DNA from: Leifsonia poae
GTDB lineage: Bacteria; Actinomycetota; Actinomycetes; Actinomycetales; Microbacteriaceae
NCBI RefSeq assembly: GCF_027921845.1
Contig: NZ_BSEN01000003.1
Span: 225,701 to 289,700, forward strand
Direction of reading: 5' to 3'
Length of the DNA: 64,000 bases
The translations under genes and the position numbers were made by a program. The notes beneath the pieces were generated by a model. It worked only from the letters and a program-made list of their open reading frames with translations, made no database searches and was not told the DNA's origin. Of the stretch, positions 1 through 8,703 are shown in pieces; positions within the stretch are counted from its first letter, which is position 1, and the number at the start of each line of letters is the position of its first letter.

Positions 1-2
1 TC

Positions 3-788
3 CTGTTCCCCACCGATCGCGCCACCATGTACACACTCGCCATCGTCGCGATGCGCATGGGACGCAACACCGCGGCCGAGGGTCTGCTGGAGCGCGCCGA
101 CACGCTCGACCAGCGAGGCGACGCCGTGCCCTTCGGCAACAAGGGAGTGACCACAGCGGCCGCCACCTCGGCCAACGGGGACCGCCCGAAGGCGGCCGCC
201 ACCTACCTCGCGACGGCCGACGCACTGGCGGCGCGCGGCTACCGGCTCGCGGCCGATGGGGCGACGATGCTCTCGCTCATCGCGGAGTTCGATCCCGCGG
301 TGGCGGAGACGTTCCGCCCACGCGCCGAGGTCATCGGCGGCCGGCTCTACGCCGCATACCTCGACGGGCGGCTGGCCAGCATGCAGGCCGACCCCGACGG
401 CCTGGTGCGCGCGGCCAGGATGCTCCGCGCCGAGCACGCCGGCGACGAGGCGCTGCGCTTCTTCACACAGGCGATCACGATCTACCGCGACAGCGGCGAC
501 GAGGCGCACTCCGCCGAGATCCGGGCCGAGGTGCGCTCGCTGCTCGCCGGCGACGACTCGATGGGCTCCTGGAGCGGCTCCCGCTCGGCGGCGAACGTCG
601 GCCTCACGTCCCGCGAAGCCGAGATCGTGCAGTATGTGGCGAGCGGCCTGGGCAACAGCGACATCGCCGACCGCTTCGGCATCAGCATCCGCACCGTCGA
701 GACGCACTTGCGCAACATCCGGAAGAAAACGGGCGTGGTCCAGCGCGAGGACATCGCCGGATTCGGATTCGACGGCACGCGTCGCTGA
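3..788 (+). CDS. LuxR-type transcriptional regulator, C-terminal part (5' end outside window)
   Basis: The frame is open from the first bases of the window, ahead of an internal ATG at 27, so the gene very probably begins upstream and only the C-terminal part is seen. The last ~60 residues form a LuxR/GerE helix-turn-helix (LTSREAEIVQYVASG, then SIRTVETHLRNIRKKTG), the DNA-binding domain of this family. The preceding ~180 residues are Ala-rich and helical, like the repeat-rich middle of large LAL-type LuxR regulators, but no ATPase motif is visible in the portion present. It ends at a strong terminator just before the EPS locus. Whether it controls that locus is not shown; position alone suggests it. 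Confidence 0.85.
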   Translation: MFPTDRATMYTLAIVAMRMGRNTAAEGLLERADTLDQRGDAVPFGNKGVTTAAATSANGDRPKAAATYLATADALAARGYRLAADGATMLSLIAEFDPAVAETFRPRAEVIGGRLYAAYLDGRLASMQADPDGLVRAARMLRAEHAGDEALRFFTQAITIYRDSGDEAHSAEIRAEVRSLLAGDDSMGSWSGSRSAANVGLTSREAEIVQYVASGLGNSDIADRFGISIRTVETHLRNIRKKTGVVQREDIAGFGFDGTRR

Positions 789-808
789 CGGGCAGCCGCA
801 GTATCTGC

Positions 809-849
809 GCCCCTCGGGTGGCCCTGCCAGGGCGGCCCGAGGGGCTTTT
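809..849 (+). terminator. Rho-independent terminator after the LuxR gene
   Basis: Perfect 10-bp stem (GCCCCTCGGG at 809-818 with CCCGAGGGGC at 836-845), a 17-nt loop that itself has pairing potential, and a TTTT tail at 846-849. It closes the regulator transcript and insulates it from the EPS locus. Confidence 0.85.
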
Positions 850-1277
850 CGCGCGCCCTGCGACCCTGTTCGAGCGCGCGAATGATAAGTTGAGGAATAA
901 TCACCCCCCAACAGGGCTCACGTTCGGCGTCAAAAACGATGTAATCTCACTTTTGTGAATAGGTGAGAAACAATCACTTTCAGTTCGCTGAACACCTCGG
1001 TCGGTCTCACGAGTGGTTCTCGCCGGTTCACGCACCCGAATCGCACCACCAACCCGACACGCAGGGAACAACCCGTGAACCCGCATCCGCCGCGTCGAGC
1101 GACCCGATCGCTCAACCCCCTTGATGACAAGAGGGCCGCTCGGCGCGCACGGTGCCACGGCACATCCCTCACGGACGGAGCCGGCGGCGGTGAAGCCGTT
1201 CGAGACCACGGCTTTCCCCCAGCCGTCGTCGGCTCTTCGGTCGGATCGACCATCACCAGCGCGGGGAGGGCGCTTCG
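850..1277 (+). other. Long non-coding leader/promoter region of the EPS priming operon
   Basis: About 430 nt without a convincing gene. The first half is markedly less GC-rich than its surroundings, as expected for promoter DNA. It contains the inverted repeat TCTCAC (945-950)/GTGAGA (963-968) and the GAATAGGTGAG motif at 957-967. The second half (1030-1260) is GC-rich with short open frames that lack credible codon use or a ribosome site, and may be an untranslated leader. A good ribosome site, GGGGAGGG at 1263-1270, precedes the ATG at 1278. Confidence 0.5.
962..977 (+). promoter_or_regulatory. EPS promoter motif, site 1 (TGAG-N5-ATCA)
   Basis: GGTGAGAAACAATCAC matches the motif nrTGAGnAAnnCTCAa found upstream of other EPS units (14742-14757 minus, 19186-19201, 27192-27207). 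The extended 11-mer GAATAGGTGAG (957-967) recurs exactly at 27187-27197. Its function is inferred only from recurrence and position. Confidence 0.4.
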
Positions 1278-2819
1278 ATGACCGTCATCAAACCGCGGAT
1301 CGCCCTGGTCGGGCGCCCCGAAATCGGAACCCGGCCCGTCACATCCGAACGAACGTGGGCCCGGCAATACCGAGCCCGCCTTTTCGTGACGGACACGGCG
1401 ATCATTCTCCTGTCCACGATCGGCGCGATGTTCCTGCGCTTCGGCTTCGACGAAGCCGGCGCGAGCTTCGCCGGCTTCCGCACCGACTACTTCACGCTCT
1501 CGGTGCTCATCGCCGCGACCTGGATGTTCACCCTGTCCGTCTATCACACGCGTGACTCGCACGTGATCGGCATCGGCGTCGTCGAGTACCGGCGCGTCGT
1601 GAGCGCGACAGCGATCACCTTCGGACTGCTGGCGATCGTGTTCCTGGTCGCGAAGGTCGACATCGCACGCGGGTACTTCGTGCTGGCCCTCCCGGTCGGC
1701 GTGCTCGGCGTGCTGTTCTCGCGGTGGATGTGGCGGCAGTGGCTCATCCGGCAGCGGATGTTCGACCACTACCTCTCCCGCGCGCTCGTGGTGGGCGGGT
1801 TCGACGACGTGGACTACGTCGTGCGACAGATCCACCAGAAGTCCGGCGCGGCCTACAACGTCGTCGGCGCCGCCCTCGACGCGGCGCCGCACGGCGCTCA
1901 CGCGCGCAAGGGTGCGGTGCTCCCGGCATCCGGCGGCGGCAGCAGCACGGTCGCCTCACCGGAACGCGAGGTGCCGGTCGTCTCCGACCTCAGCGGTGTC
2001 GCTGAGGCCGCGGCGCGACTCGGCGCCGACACGGTCATCGTGGCCGGGCAGGCACTGACGGGCGGCGACTTCGTGCGCAACCTCGCCTGGCAGCTCGAGG
2101 GCACCGCGACCGAGCTGGTGCTCGCGTCGCGACTCACCGACGTCGCCGGGCCGCGCATCCACTTCCGCCCCGTCGAGGGCCTCCCCCTCATCCACGTGGA
2201 GATCCCGCAGTTCGAGGGCGGCAAGCACGTGCTCAAGCGCGCGTTCGACTTCTGCGTCTCGGGGCTCGCCCTGCTCGTGCTGTCCCCGCTCTTTCTGCTG
2301 ATCGCCGCGATCATCAAACTCGACGACCGCGGCCCGGCGCTGTTCAGCCAGGAGCGAGTCGGGCGCAACGGCGAGACCTTCCGGATGTACAAATTCCGTT
2401 CGATGGTCGTCGACGCGGAGGCTCGCCTGGCGACCCTCAAGGCGAACGACGACGGCAATGGCGTGCTCTTCAAGATGAAGAACGATCCCCGCGTGACGCG
2501 CATCGGCCATGTGCTGCGCAAGTACTCACTCGACGAGCTGCCTCAGCTCTTCAATGTCTTCCTCGGCGATATGAGCCTCGTCGGGCCGCGGCCTCCGCTG
2601 CCCGCCGAAGTCGAGGGATATGAGAACCACGTCCACCGTCGCCTGTACATCAAACCGGGGCTCACCGGAATGTGGCAGGTGAACGGCCGCTCGGATCTCT
2701 CCTGGGAAGAGAGCGTCCGACTCGACCTCTACTACGTCGAGAACTGGTCGCTCACGGGCGACCTCGTGATCATGTGGCGCACCGTCAAGGTGCTCACCCA
2801 TCCCGTGGGGGCGTACTGA
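1278..2819 (+). CDS. Polyprenyl-phosphate sugar-1-phosphate transferase (EPS priming enzyme, WcaJ/WbaP-like)
   Basis: This enzyme should start EPS repeat-unit assembly by moving a sugar-1-phosphate from a nucleotide sugar to undecaprenyl phosphate in the membrane. At 513 aa it has the usual long form: several N-terminal transmembrane segments (roughly residues 35-150), a central nucleotide-binding-like domain (about 165-300), and a C-terminal bacterial sugar transferase domain from about 320. That domain opens with a membrane helix and carries the family motifs KFRSM, DELPQLFNV, SLVGPRP and PGLTGMWQV. The ATG at 1278 has a strong ribosome site 7 nt upstream. The stop codon at 2817-2819 is followed by the gene for a large secreted protein. 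The sugar it transfers cannot be read from sequence. Confidence 0.95.
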   Translation: MTVIKPRIALVGRPEIGTRPVTSERTWARQYRARLFVTDTAIILLSTIGAMFLRFGFDEAGASFAGFRTDYFTLSVLIAATWMFTLSVYHTRDSHVIGIGVVEYRRVVSATAITFGLLAIVFLVAKVDIARGYFVLALPVGVLGVLFSRWMWRQWLIRQRMFDHYLSRALVVGGFDDVDYVVRQIHQKSGAAYNVVGAALDAAPHGAHARKGAVLPASGGGSSTVASPEREVPVVSDLSGVAEAAARLGADTVIVAGQALTGGDFVRNLAWQLEGTATELVLASRLTDVAGPRIHFRPVEGLPLIHVEIPQFEGGKHVLKRAFDFCVSGLALLVLSPLFLLIAAIIKLDDRGPALFSQERVGRNGETFRMYKFRSMVVDAEARLATLKANDDGNGVLFKMKNDPRVTRIGHVLRKYSLDELPQLFNVFLGDMSLVGPRPPLPAEVEGYENHVHRRLYIKPGLTGMWQVNGRSDLSWEESVRLDLYYVENWSLTGDLVIMWRTVKVLTHPVGAY

Positions 2820-2941
2820 TGCTCCCCCGCCTCACCCGACAGAGACAGGGACGTCTCACCAGCAGTCACCTGCTCGACCAGCACGAACAGCTTGACCCGA
2901 ATAACAACCCCCACCCGACCAACACAGACACCGAGGTTGTC

Positions 2942-5900
2942 ATGAGCTCACACCCCCGCCCCCGCGCTCGCTCGCTGGGCATTCTGACCTCCGTCATCAC
3001 GGCGGTCGGCCTCGTCTTCGGAGGCCTCGCACTCGCATCGCCGGCCGCCGCGGATACGGCCCCGCCCGACCCGACGAATCCGGCGTCTCCACCGACCGTC
3101 AGCGCTGACGCACTTCCGACGACGCAGATCGATGGTGTCGCGTGGGCGCAGGTCGTGGTCGGCAACACCGTCTACGTCGCCGGCAAGTTCACCACCGCCC
3201 GCCCCGCAGGAGCGGCGGCCGGAGTGAACACCACCCCGCGCAGCAACCTCCTCGCCTACGACATCACCACCGGCAACCTGATCTCCAGCTTCAACGTCCC
3301 CCTCAACGCGCAGGCACTGGCGATCACGGCCTCACCCGACGGATCCCGCATCTACGTCGGCGGCGACTTCACCACCGCAGGCGGCAACCCCTACTACCGG
3401 ATCGTCGCCATCAGCACCGCCACCGGCCAGGTCATCACCTCCTTCCGCCCCATCATGGAGAGCCAGGTCCGCGCACTCGCCGCCACCAACACCGCCCTCT
3501 ACGCCGGCGGCACCTTCTCCACGACCAACGGGGTCTCGACTCCGTACATCGCGAAGATCAACGCGTCGAACGGCTCGACCAACACGACGTGGGCAGGCAG
3601 TGCCGACTACGTCGTCGACGCGCTGGCGGTCAGCCCGGACGGCACCAAGGTCTACTCCGGCGGCCGGTTCCAGCACGTGAACGGCGCCAACAATGCGTAC
3701 GGCCTCGCCATGTACGACGGCACCAGCGGCGCATTCACTCCGTTCGGCGCCAACTCGGTCGTCCGGGACGCAGGGACGCAGGCCGGTATCACCGCCCTCG
3801 TCGCCACTGCCGACAGCGTCTACGGCTCGGGCTACGTCTTCGGTGCCGGCGGCAACCTCGAAGGCAGCTTCCGCGCCGACGCGAACACCGGCAACCTCAT
3901 CTGGATGGAGGACTGCCACGGCGACACGTACTCGATCTTCCCGATGAACAGCGCGCTCTATGCAGCCGGCCACCCGCACTACTGCGGCAACGTCGGCGGG
4001 TTCCCGCAGACCAACCCGTGGACCTACCACCACACGATCGCGTTCTCGAACGCGGCGACGGGAACCCTGACGAACAACGGTGACGGTGCGTACGCGAACT
4101 TCACCGGTCAGCCGGCGCCGACCCTGCTCAACTGGTACCCGCAGTACGTCACGGGCTCCTACACGGGCCAGGGCCAGGCGGCCTGGAGCATCTCCGGCAA
4201 CGGCAACTACCTCGCCGTCGGCGGCGAGTTCCCGTACGTCAACGGAGTCGCCCAGTACGGACTCACCCGCTACGCGGTGAACTCGGTCGTGAAGAGCAAG
4301 GTCGCGCCGAACGTCAACACGCCGCTCGTTCCGAACGCCGCGTCGTTCACCGCCGGCCAGGCCCGCGTCTCGTGGACCGCGACCTACGACCAGGACAACG
4401 TCAAGCTGAGCTACAAGCTCGTGCGCGACGGCAACCTGGCCAACCCCGTCTACCAGGTCGACCAGATCTCGAACTTCTGGACGCGTCCCGCCATGGGATT
4501 CATCGACAAGAACCTGGTGCCGGGCAGCACGCACTCGTATCGGCTCTATGTGACCGATCCGGATGGCAACCAGGTGTCGCGGCTCGGCAATACGGTCACG
4601 ATCAGTGCCACGAACTCCGGCGGGGCATACTCCGACTCGGTCACGGGCGCCGGTGCTTCGTCGTACTGGCCGCTGGATGAGGCCAGCGGGGCCGCCGGGT
4701 TCGACCACGTCGCATTCAACGACCTGCAGCTGCAGGCCGGTGTGACCCGGGGTGCAGCCGGACCGATCAGCGGCACGACTGCCTCGATCTTCAACGGCAC
4801 GTCCACCGGCTTCGCTGTGACGCCGACCGCGATCGATGGACCGAACACCTTCACCGCGGAAGCCTGGATCAACACCACCACCACCAGTGGCGGCAAGATC
4901 ATCGGCTTCGGCAACTCGAACACCGGTGACTCGTCCGGGTACGACCGCCACGTCTTCATGGACAACAGCGGAAAGATCTGGTTCGGCGTGTATCCGGGAG
5001 GTGTGCAGACGCTCAACAGCTCCGGCACCTACAACGACGGGCAGTGGCACCAGATCGTGGCCTCGCTCGGCGCCAACGGCATGCGGCTGTACATCGACGG
5101 CAAGCTGGTCGGAAGTCGCACCGATGTCACCACCGGTCAGGACTACGCAGGCTACTGGCGGGTCGGGGGTGACAACCTGGGCGGCTGGCCGAACCAGCCG
5201 AGCAGCAACTACTTCGGTGGCAGCATCGGCCAGGTCGCGATCTTCCCGACGGTCCTCACACCCACCCAGGTCGTGAACCAGTACGTCGCATCCGGTCGCC
5301 CGTCCCCGCTCGCGCCGGCTCCGGCCGACGCCTACGGCGCCGCGGTCTACAACGCGAACCCGGACCTGTTCTGGCGACTCGACGAGACCAGCGGCTCGGT
5401 CGCGAAGAGTGCTGACGCCTACGGGAACAACGGCACCTACTCGGGCAACGCGACGACGAAGAACCAGTCGGGCGTGCTCCCGGGCAGCACCGACAACGCC
5501 GTTCGTTTCAACACCAGCAACAACGGTGGCAACGGCAGCCTGGTGACCTCGAACCAGCAGGTCAGCAATCCGACGACCTACTCCGAGGAGATCTGGTTCA
5601 AGACGTCGACGACGAGGGGCGGCAAGCTCATCGGGTTCGGCGACCAGCAGACGGGACTGTCGAGCAACTACGACCGGCACGTCTACATGCAGGACGACGG
5701 GCACATCGTGTTCGGCGTCTGGACAGGGCAGACGAACACGATCACCTCGCCGACAGCGCTGAACGACAACCAGTGGCACTACGCGGTCGCGACCCAGGGC
5801 GCCGACGGCATGAACCTTTATGTCGACGGAGCACTGGTGGGCACCAACCCGCAGACGCAGGCGCAGGCCTACAGCGGGTACTGGCGCATCGGCGGTGACA

Positions 5901-7426
5901 ACACCTGGGGTTCGACGGGACCGTACTTCGCCGGAACTCTCGACGAGGCCGCCGTCTACTCCAGCGTGCTGAGTGCTCAGGATGTGGCGAACCACTACGC
6001 GCTCGCCACGAGCGGGACGCTGCCGAACCAGGCGCCCACCGCATCGTTCACCAACACGCAGGACGGCCTCACGGTGAACGTGGACGGCTCGGCCTCGACC
6101 GACCCGGACGGCACGATCGCCTCGTACGCCTGGGACTTCGGTGACGGAGACACGGCCACCACGCCGACCGCCAGCCACACCTACGCGCAGGGCGGCAGCT
6201 ACACGGTCAAGCTCACGGTGACGGACAACGCGGGTGCGACGAACACGAAGACCGTGGCTGTGACGGTGACGGCTCCGCCGCCGAACCAGGCTCCGGTCGC
6301 CGCGTTCACGTCGACGGTCTCGAACCTGAGCGTCGCGTTCGACGGCTCCGGATCCGCGGACTCCGACGGCTCGGTCGCCGGCTACGCCTGGGACTTCGGT
6401 GACGGCACGACCGGCACGGGAGCCACCCCGACGCACGCCTACGGTACGGCGGACACCTTCACGGTGACGCTGACGGTGACGGACGACAAGGGACTCGCGA
6501 GCACACCGGTGCAGCACCAGGTGACCACGGTCGCCGTGCCGAACCAGGCGCCGACGGCATCCTTCACCGCCACACCGAACGGCCTGGCCGTCTCGGCGAA
6601 CGGTGGAGCGTCGAGCGACCCCGACGGATCGGTGGCCTCCTACGCGTGGACCTTCGGTGACGGAGGGACCGCGACCGGATCGACGGCATCGCACACCTAC
6701 GCAGCCGGCGGCTCGTACACGATCACCCTCACCGTGACCGACAACCAGGGCCTCGCGTCCTCGCCGGCCACCAAGTCGGTGACCGTGACGGCACCGCCGC
6801 CCGCGGCGATCGCCTCCGACACGTTCGCACGGACATCGGCCAGCGGCTGGGGTTCGGCCGACCTCGGCGGCGCGTGGACGGGAGCCGGTGCGGCTTCGGC
6901 CTACACCGTCGGCTCGGGCACGGCGTCGATCGTGGGCGCGGCCGGCTCGACCAAGACCGAGCTGCTGAGCGGGATCTCGAGCACGAACACCGACACGACG
7001 GTGCAGTTCAGCACCGACAGGACGGCGACGGGCGGCGGGATCTACGTCTCGGCGATCGGACGGTCGAACGGCACCATCGAGTACAGCGCTCGGATCTGGG
7101 AACAGGCCAGCGGTGCGATGCAGCTGCAGCTGCTCCAGGGAGGGACGGCGATGCAGCTGGTGAACCTCACCGGCCTCACCTACACCCCTGGTCAGCAGTA
7201 CCAGGTGCGGCTGCAGGTGTTCGGTACCTCACCGACCACCATCCGCGCTAAGGTCTGGAAGGTCGGCACCACCGAGCCGACCGCCTGGCAGGCCAGCGTG
7301 ACCGACTCGACAGCGGCTCTCCAGGTCGCCGGTTCCGTCGGGCTCCGCGCCTACCTCTCCGGCACCGCGACCGACACCCCGCTGACCACGAAGTTCGACA
7401 ACTTCGTCGTCAGCCCGGCTCAGTAG
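2942..7426 (+). CDS. Large secreted delta-60 propeller / LamG / PKD protein, adhesin-like
   Basis: A 1494-aa exported protein. A signal peptide (charged start, hydrophobic core, ASPAAA cleavage area near residue 38) leads into a beta-propeller-like region (about 40-455) with repeated YVGGDF / YAGGTFS / YSGGRFQ / AVGGEF units typical of delta-60 (DUF5122-like) repeats. An FN3-like segment (about 458-560), two LamG/concanavalin-like domains (about 574-783 and 808-1020) and three PKD domains (about 1028, 1114 and 1200 onward, each with YAWxFGDG) follow. The C-terminal domain (about 1293-1494) resembles one in the beta-helix protein encoded at 23530-26193. There is no sortase motif or C-terminal anchor. 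The frame is open back to an ATG at 2819 overlapping the previous stop, but the ATG at 2942 directly precedes the signal peptide. Its role in carbohydrate binding or EPS matrix attachment is inferred. Confidence 0.88.
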   Translation: MSSHPRPRARSLGILTSVITAVGLVFGGLALASPAAADTAPPDPTNPASPPTVSADALPTTQIDGVAWAQVVVGNTVYVAGKFTTARPAGAAAGVNTTPRSNLLAYDITTGNLISSFNVPLNAQALAITASPDGSRIYVGGDFTTAGGNPYYRIVAISTATGQVITSFRPIMESQVRALAATNTALYAGGTFSTTNGVSTPYIAKINASNGSTNTTWAGSADYVVDALAVSPDGTKVYSGGRFQHVNGANNAYGLAMYDGTSGAFTPFGANSVVRDAGTQAGITALVATADSVYGSGYVFGAGGNLEGSFRADANTGNLIWMEDCHGDTYSIFPMNSALYAAGHPHYCGNVGGFPQTNPWTYHHTIAFSNAATGTLTNNGDGAYANFTGQPAPTLLNWYPQYVTGSYTGQGQAAWSISGNGNYLAVGGEFPYVNGVAQYGLTRYAVNSVVKSKVAPNVNTPLVPNAASFTAGQARVSWTATYDQDNVKLSYKLVRDGNLANPVYQVDQISNFWTRPAMGFIDKNLVPGSTHSYRLYVTDPDGNQVSRLGNTVTISATNSGGAYSDSVTGAGASSYWPLDEASGAAGFDHVAFNDLQLQAGVTRGAAGPISGTTASIFNGTSTGFAVTPTAIDGPNTFTAEAWINTTTTSGGKIIGFGNSNTGDSSGYDRHVFMDNSGKIWFGVYPGGVQTLNSSGTYNDGQWHQIVASLGANGMRLYIDGKLVGSRTDVTTGQDYAGYWRVGGDNLGGWPNQPSSNYFGGSIGQVAIFPTVLTPTQVVNQYVASGRPSPLAPAPADAYGAAVYNANPDLFWRLDETSGSVAKSADAYGNNGTYSGNATTKNQSGVLPGSTDNAVRFNTSNNGGNGSLVTSNQQVSNPTTYSEEIWFKTSTTRGGKLIGFGDQQTGLSSNYDRHVYMQDDGHIVFGVWTGQTNTITSPTALNDNQWHYAVATQGADGMNLYVDGALVGTNPQTQAQAYSGYWRIGGDNTWGSTGPYFAGTLDEAAVYSSVLSAQDVANHYALATSGTLPNQAPTASFTNTQDGLTVNVDGSASTDPDGTIASYAWDFGDGDTATTPTASHTYAQGGSYTVKLTVTDNAGATNTKTVAVTVTAPPPNQAPVAAFTSTVSNLSVAFDGSGSADSDGSVAGYAWDFGDGTTGTGATPTHAYGTADTFTVTLTVTDDKGLASTPVQHQVTTVAVPNQAPTASFTATPNGLAVSANGGASSDPDGSVASYAWTFGDGGTATGSTASHTYAAGGSYTITLTVTDNQGLASSPATKSVTVTAPPPAAIASDTFARTSASGWGSADLGGAWTGAGAASAYTVGSGTASIVGAAGSTKTELLSGISSTNTDTTVQFSTDRTATGGGIYVSAIGRSNGTIEYSARIWEQASGAMQLQLLQGGTAMQLVNLTGLTYTPGQQYQVRLQVFGTSPTTIRAKVWKVGTTEPTAWQASVTDSTAALQVAGSVGLRAYLSGTATDTPLTTKFDNFVVSPAQ

Positions 7427-7436
7427 AGAACATCGG

Positions 7437-8597
7437 ATGACCACTCCCAGCCGTCGGCGATCCACTGCGACCGTCCTCGTGGCCCACCCCAGCGCGGAGC
7501 TCTACGGCTCCGACCGGGTGATGCTCGAGAGCGTCAGCGCACTGGTCGACGACGGCTGGGACGTGGTCGTCGCCGTTCCCACCGACGGCCCCCTCCTCGC
7601 TGCGCTCCGCGAACGGGGCGCCCGCGTGGAGATCTGTCCCACCCCGGTGCTCCGCAAGAGCGTTCTGCGGCCGGCCGGGATGCTGCGCTTCCTGCGCACG
7701 ACCGCCAGCGGTGTGCGCCACGGTTCGGCGCTCATCCGGCGGGAACGTCCGTCATTGGTGTACGTGAACACCATCACGATCCCGCTCTGGGCCGCCCTGG
7801 CCCGGGTCCACCGCACGCCCGCCCTGACGCACGTGCACGAGGGAGAGGCATCCGCGTCGCCTCTGATGCGCCGCATCCTCGCCCTCCCCCTCTTCCTCTC
7901 GTCGACGCTCGTTGCGAACAGCCGGTTCAGCGTCGGTGTCCTCGAGCAGTCCTTCCGGCGGCTCGCCCGCCGCGCCGAGGTCGTGTACAACGCCGTACCC
8001 GGCCCGGCGCGGCATCAGCCGGTGCGCCGCGATCTGAACGGCGCCGTGCGCGTCACCTATGTCGGCCGGCTGTCGCCCCGCAAGGGTGTCGACGTCGCGA
8101 TCGACGCCCTGGTCGAGCTGCGCTCCCGGGGCGTCGAGGCCGACCTCGACCTGGTCGGCTCGGTCTTCCCCGGCTACGAATGGTACGAGAAGGAGCTGCG
8201 CGACCAGGTGGCGGCGGCCGATCTCGGCTCCAACGTCACTTTCCACGGGTTCGTCCCGTCGGTGTGGGAGCTCGTCGGGTCCGGCGATGTCGTCGTGGTG
8301 CCGTCGCGGGTCGACGAGCCGTTCGGCAACACTGCGGTCGAGGCGATCCTCGCCGGCCGTCCCGTCATCGCGAGTGCGACCAGCGGGCTGCTGGAGGCGA
8401 CGGCCGGGTACAGCACGGCGACCACCGTCGCTCCGGGGAACGCAGGCGCTCTCGCCGACGCGCTCGAGGACACGATCGAGGCGTGGGCCGAGCGTGCCGA
8501 CGCCATGTGGGCGGACACGCGCGCGGCCGAGGAGCGGCACAGCGTCGCCACCTACCGGCGGCGGATCGCCGAGATCGTCCGCCGGCACGCGCGCTGA
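7437..8597 (+). CDS. Glycosyltransferase family 4 protein
   Basis: A 386-aa GT-B fold enzyme that should add a sugar to the lipid-linked EPS repeat on the cytoplasmic side. The N-terminal half has the GT4-type opening (VLVAHPSAELYGSDR). The C-terminal half begins with YVGRLSPRKGVDVAIDAL and carries the donor-binding EPFGNTAVEAILAGRPVIAS segment with the family Glu residues. It starts 10 nt after the large secreted protein gene, so it is probably cotranscribed. The linkage and donor sugar are unknown. Confidence 0.92.
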   Translation: MTTPSRRRSTATVLVAHPSAELYGSDRVMLESVSALVDDGWDVVVAVPTDGPLLAALRERGARVEICPTPVLRKSVLRPAGMLRFLRTTASGVRHGSALIRRERPSLVYVNTITIPLWAALARVHRTPALTHVHEGEASASPLMRRILALPLFLSSTLVANSRFSVGVLEQSFRRLARRAEVVYNAVPGPARHQPVRRDLNGAVRVTYVGRLSPRKGVDVAIDALVELRSRGVEADLDLVGSVFPGYEWYEKELRDQVAAADLGSNVTFHGFVPSVWELVGSGDVVVVPSRVDEPFGNTAVEAILAGRPVIASATSGLLEATAGYSTATTVAPGNAGALADALEDTIEAWAERADAMWADTRAAEERHSVATYRRRIAEIVRRHAR

Positions 8598-8703
8598 CCG
8601 CGCAGGGGACCGGGCGGGCCACCACCTCTCGACACCGGCGGCGCCGGATGCTCCAGCATCGCCGACGGCGACGGCTACTTCGGCAACGCCGACGGTGCCT
8701 CGA

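Noticed and set aside
3332-6694. Very long minus-strand open frame opposite the propeller/PKD gene
   Set aside because: Its translation is Arg/Val/Gly-rich with no domain, whereas the plus strand encodes clear PKD and LamG repeats. It is a GC-rich antisense shadow.
6022-6790. Repetitive DNA in the PKD region
   Set aside because: Similarity is at protein-domain level between three PKD domains; it is not a mobile or CRISPR-like repeat.
8598-8703. Gly-rich reading frame (DTGGAGCSS..DGYFGNADGAS) after the GT4 gene
   Set aside because: Too short, without a start or ribosome site, and in the gap between convergent genes. It could be a decayed remnant but there is no support.
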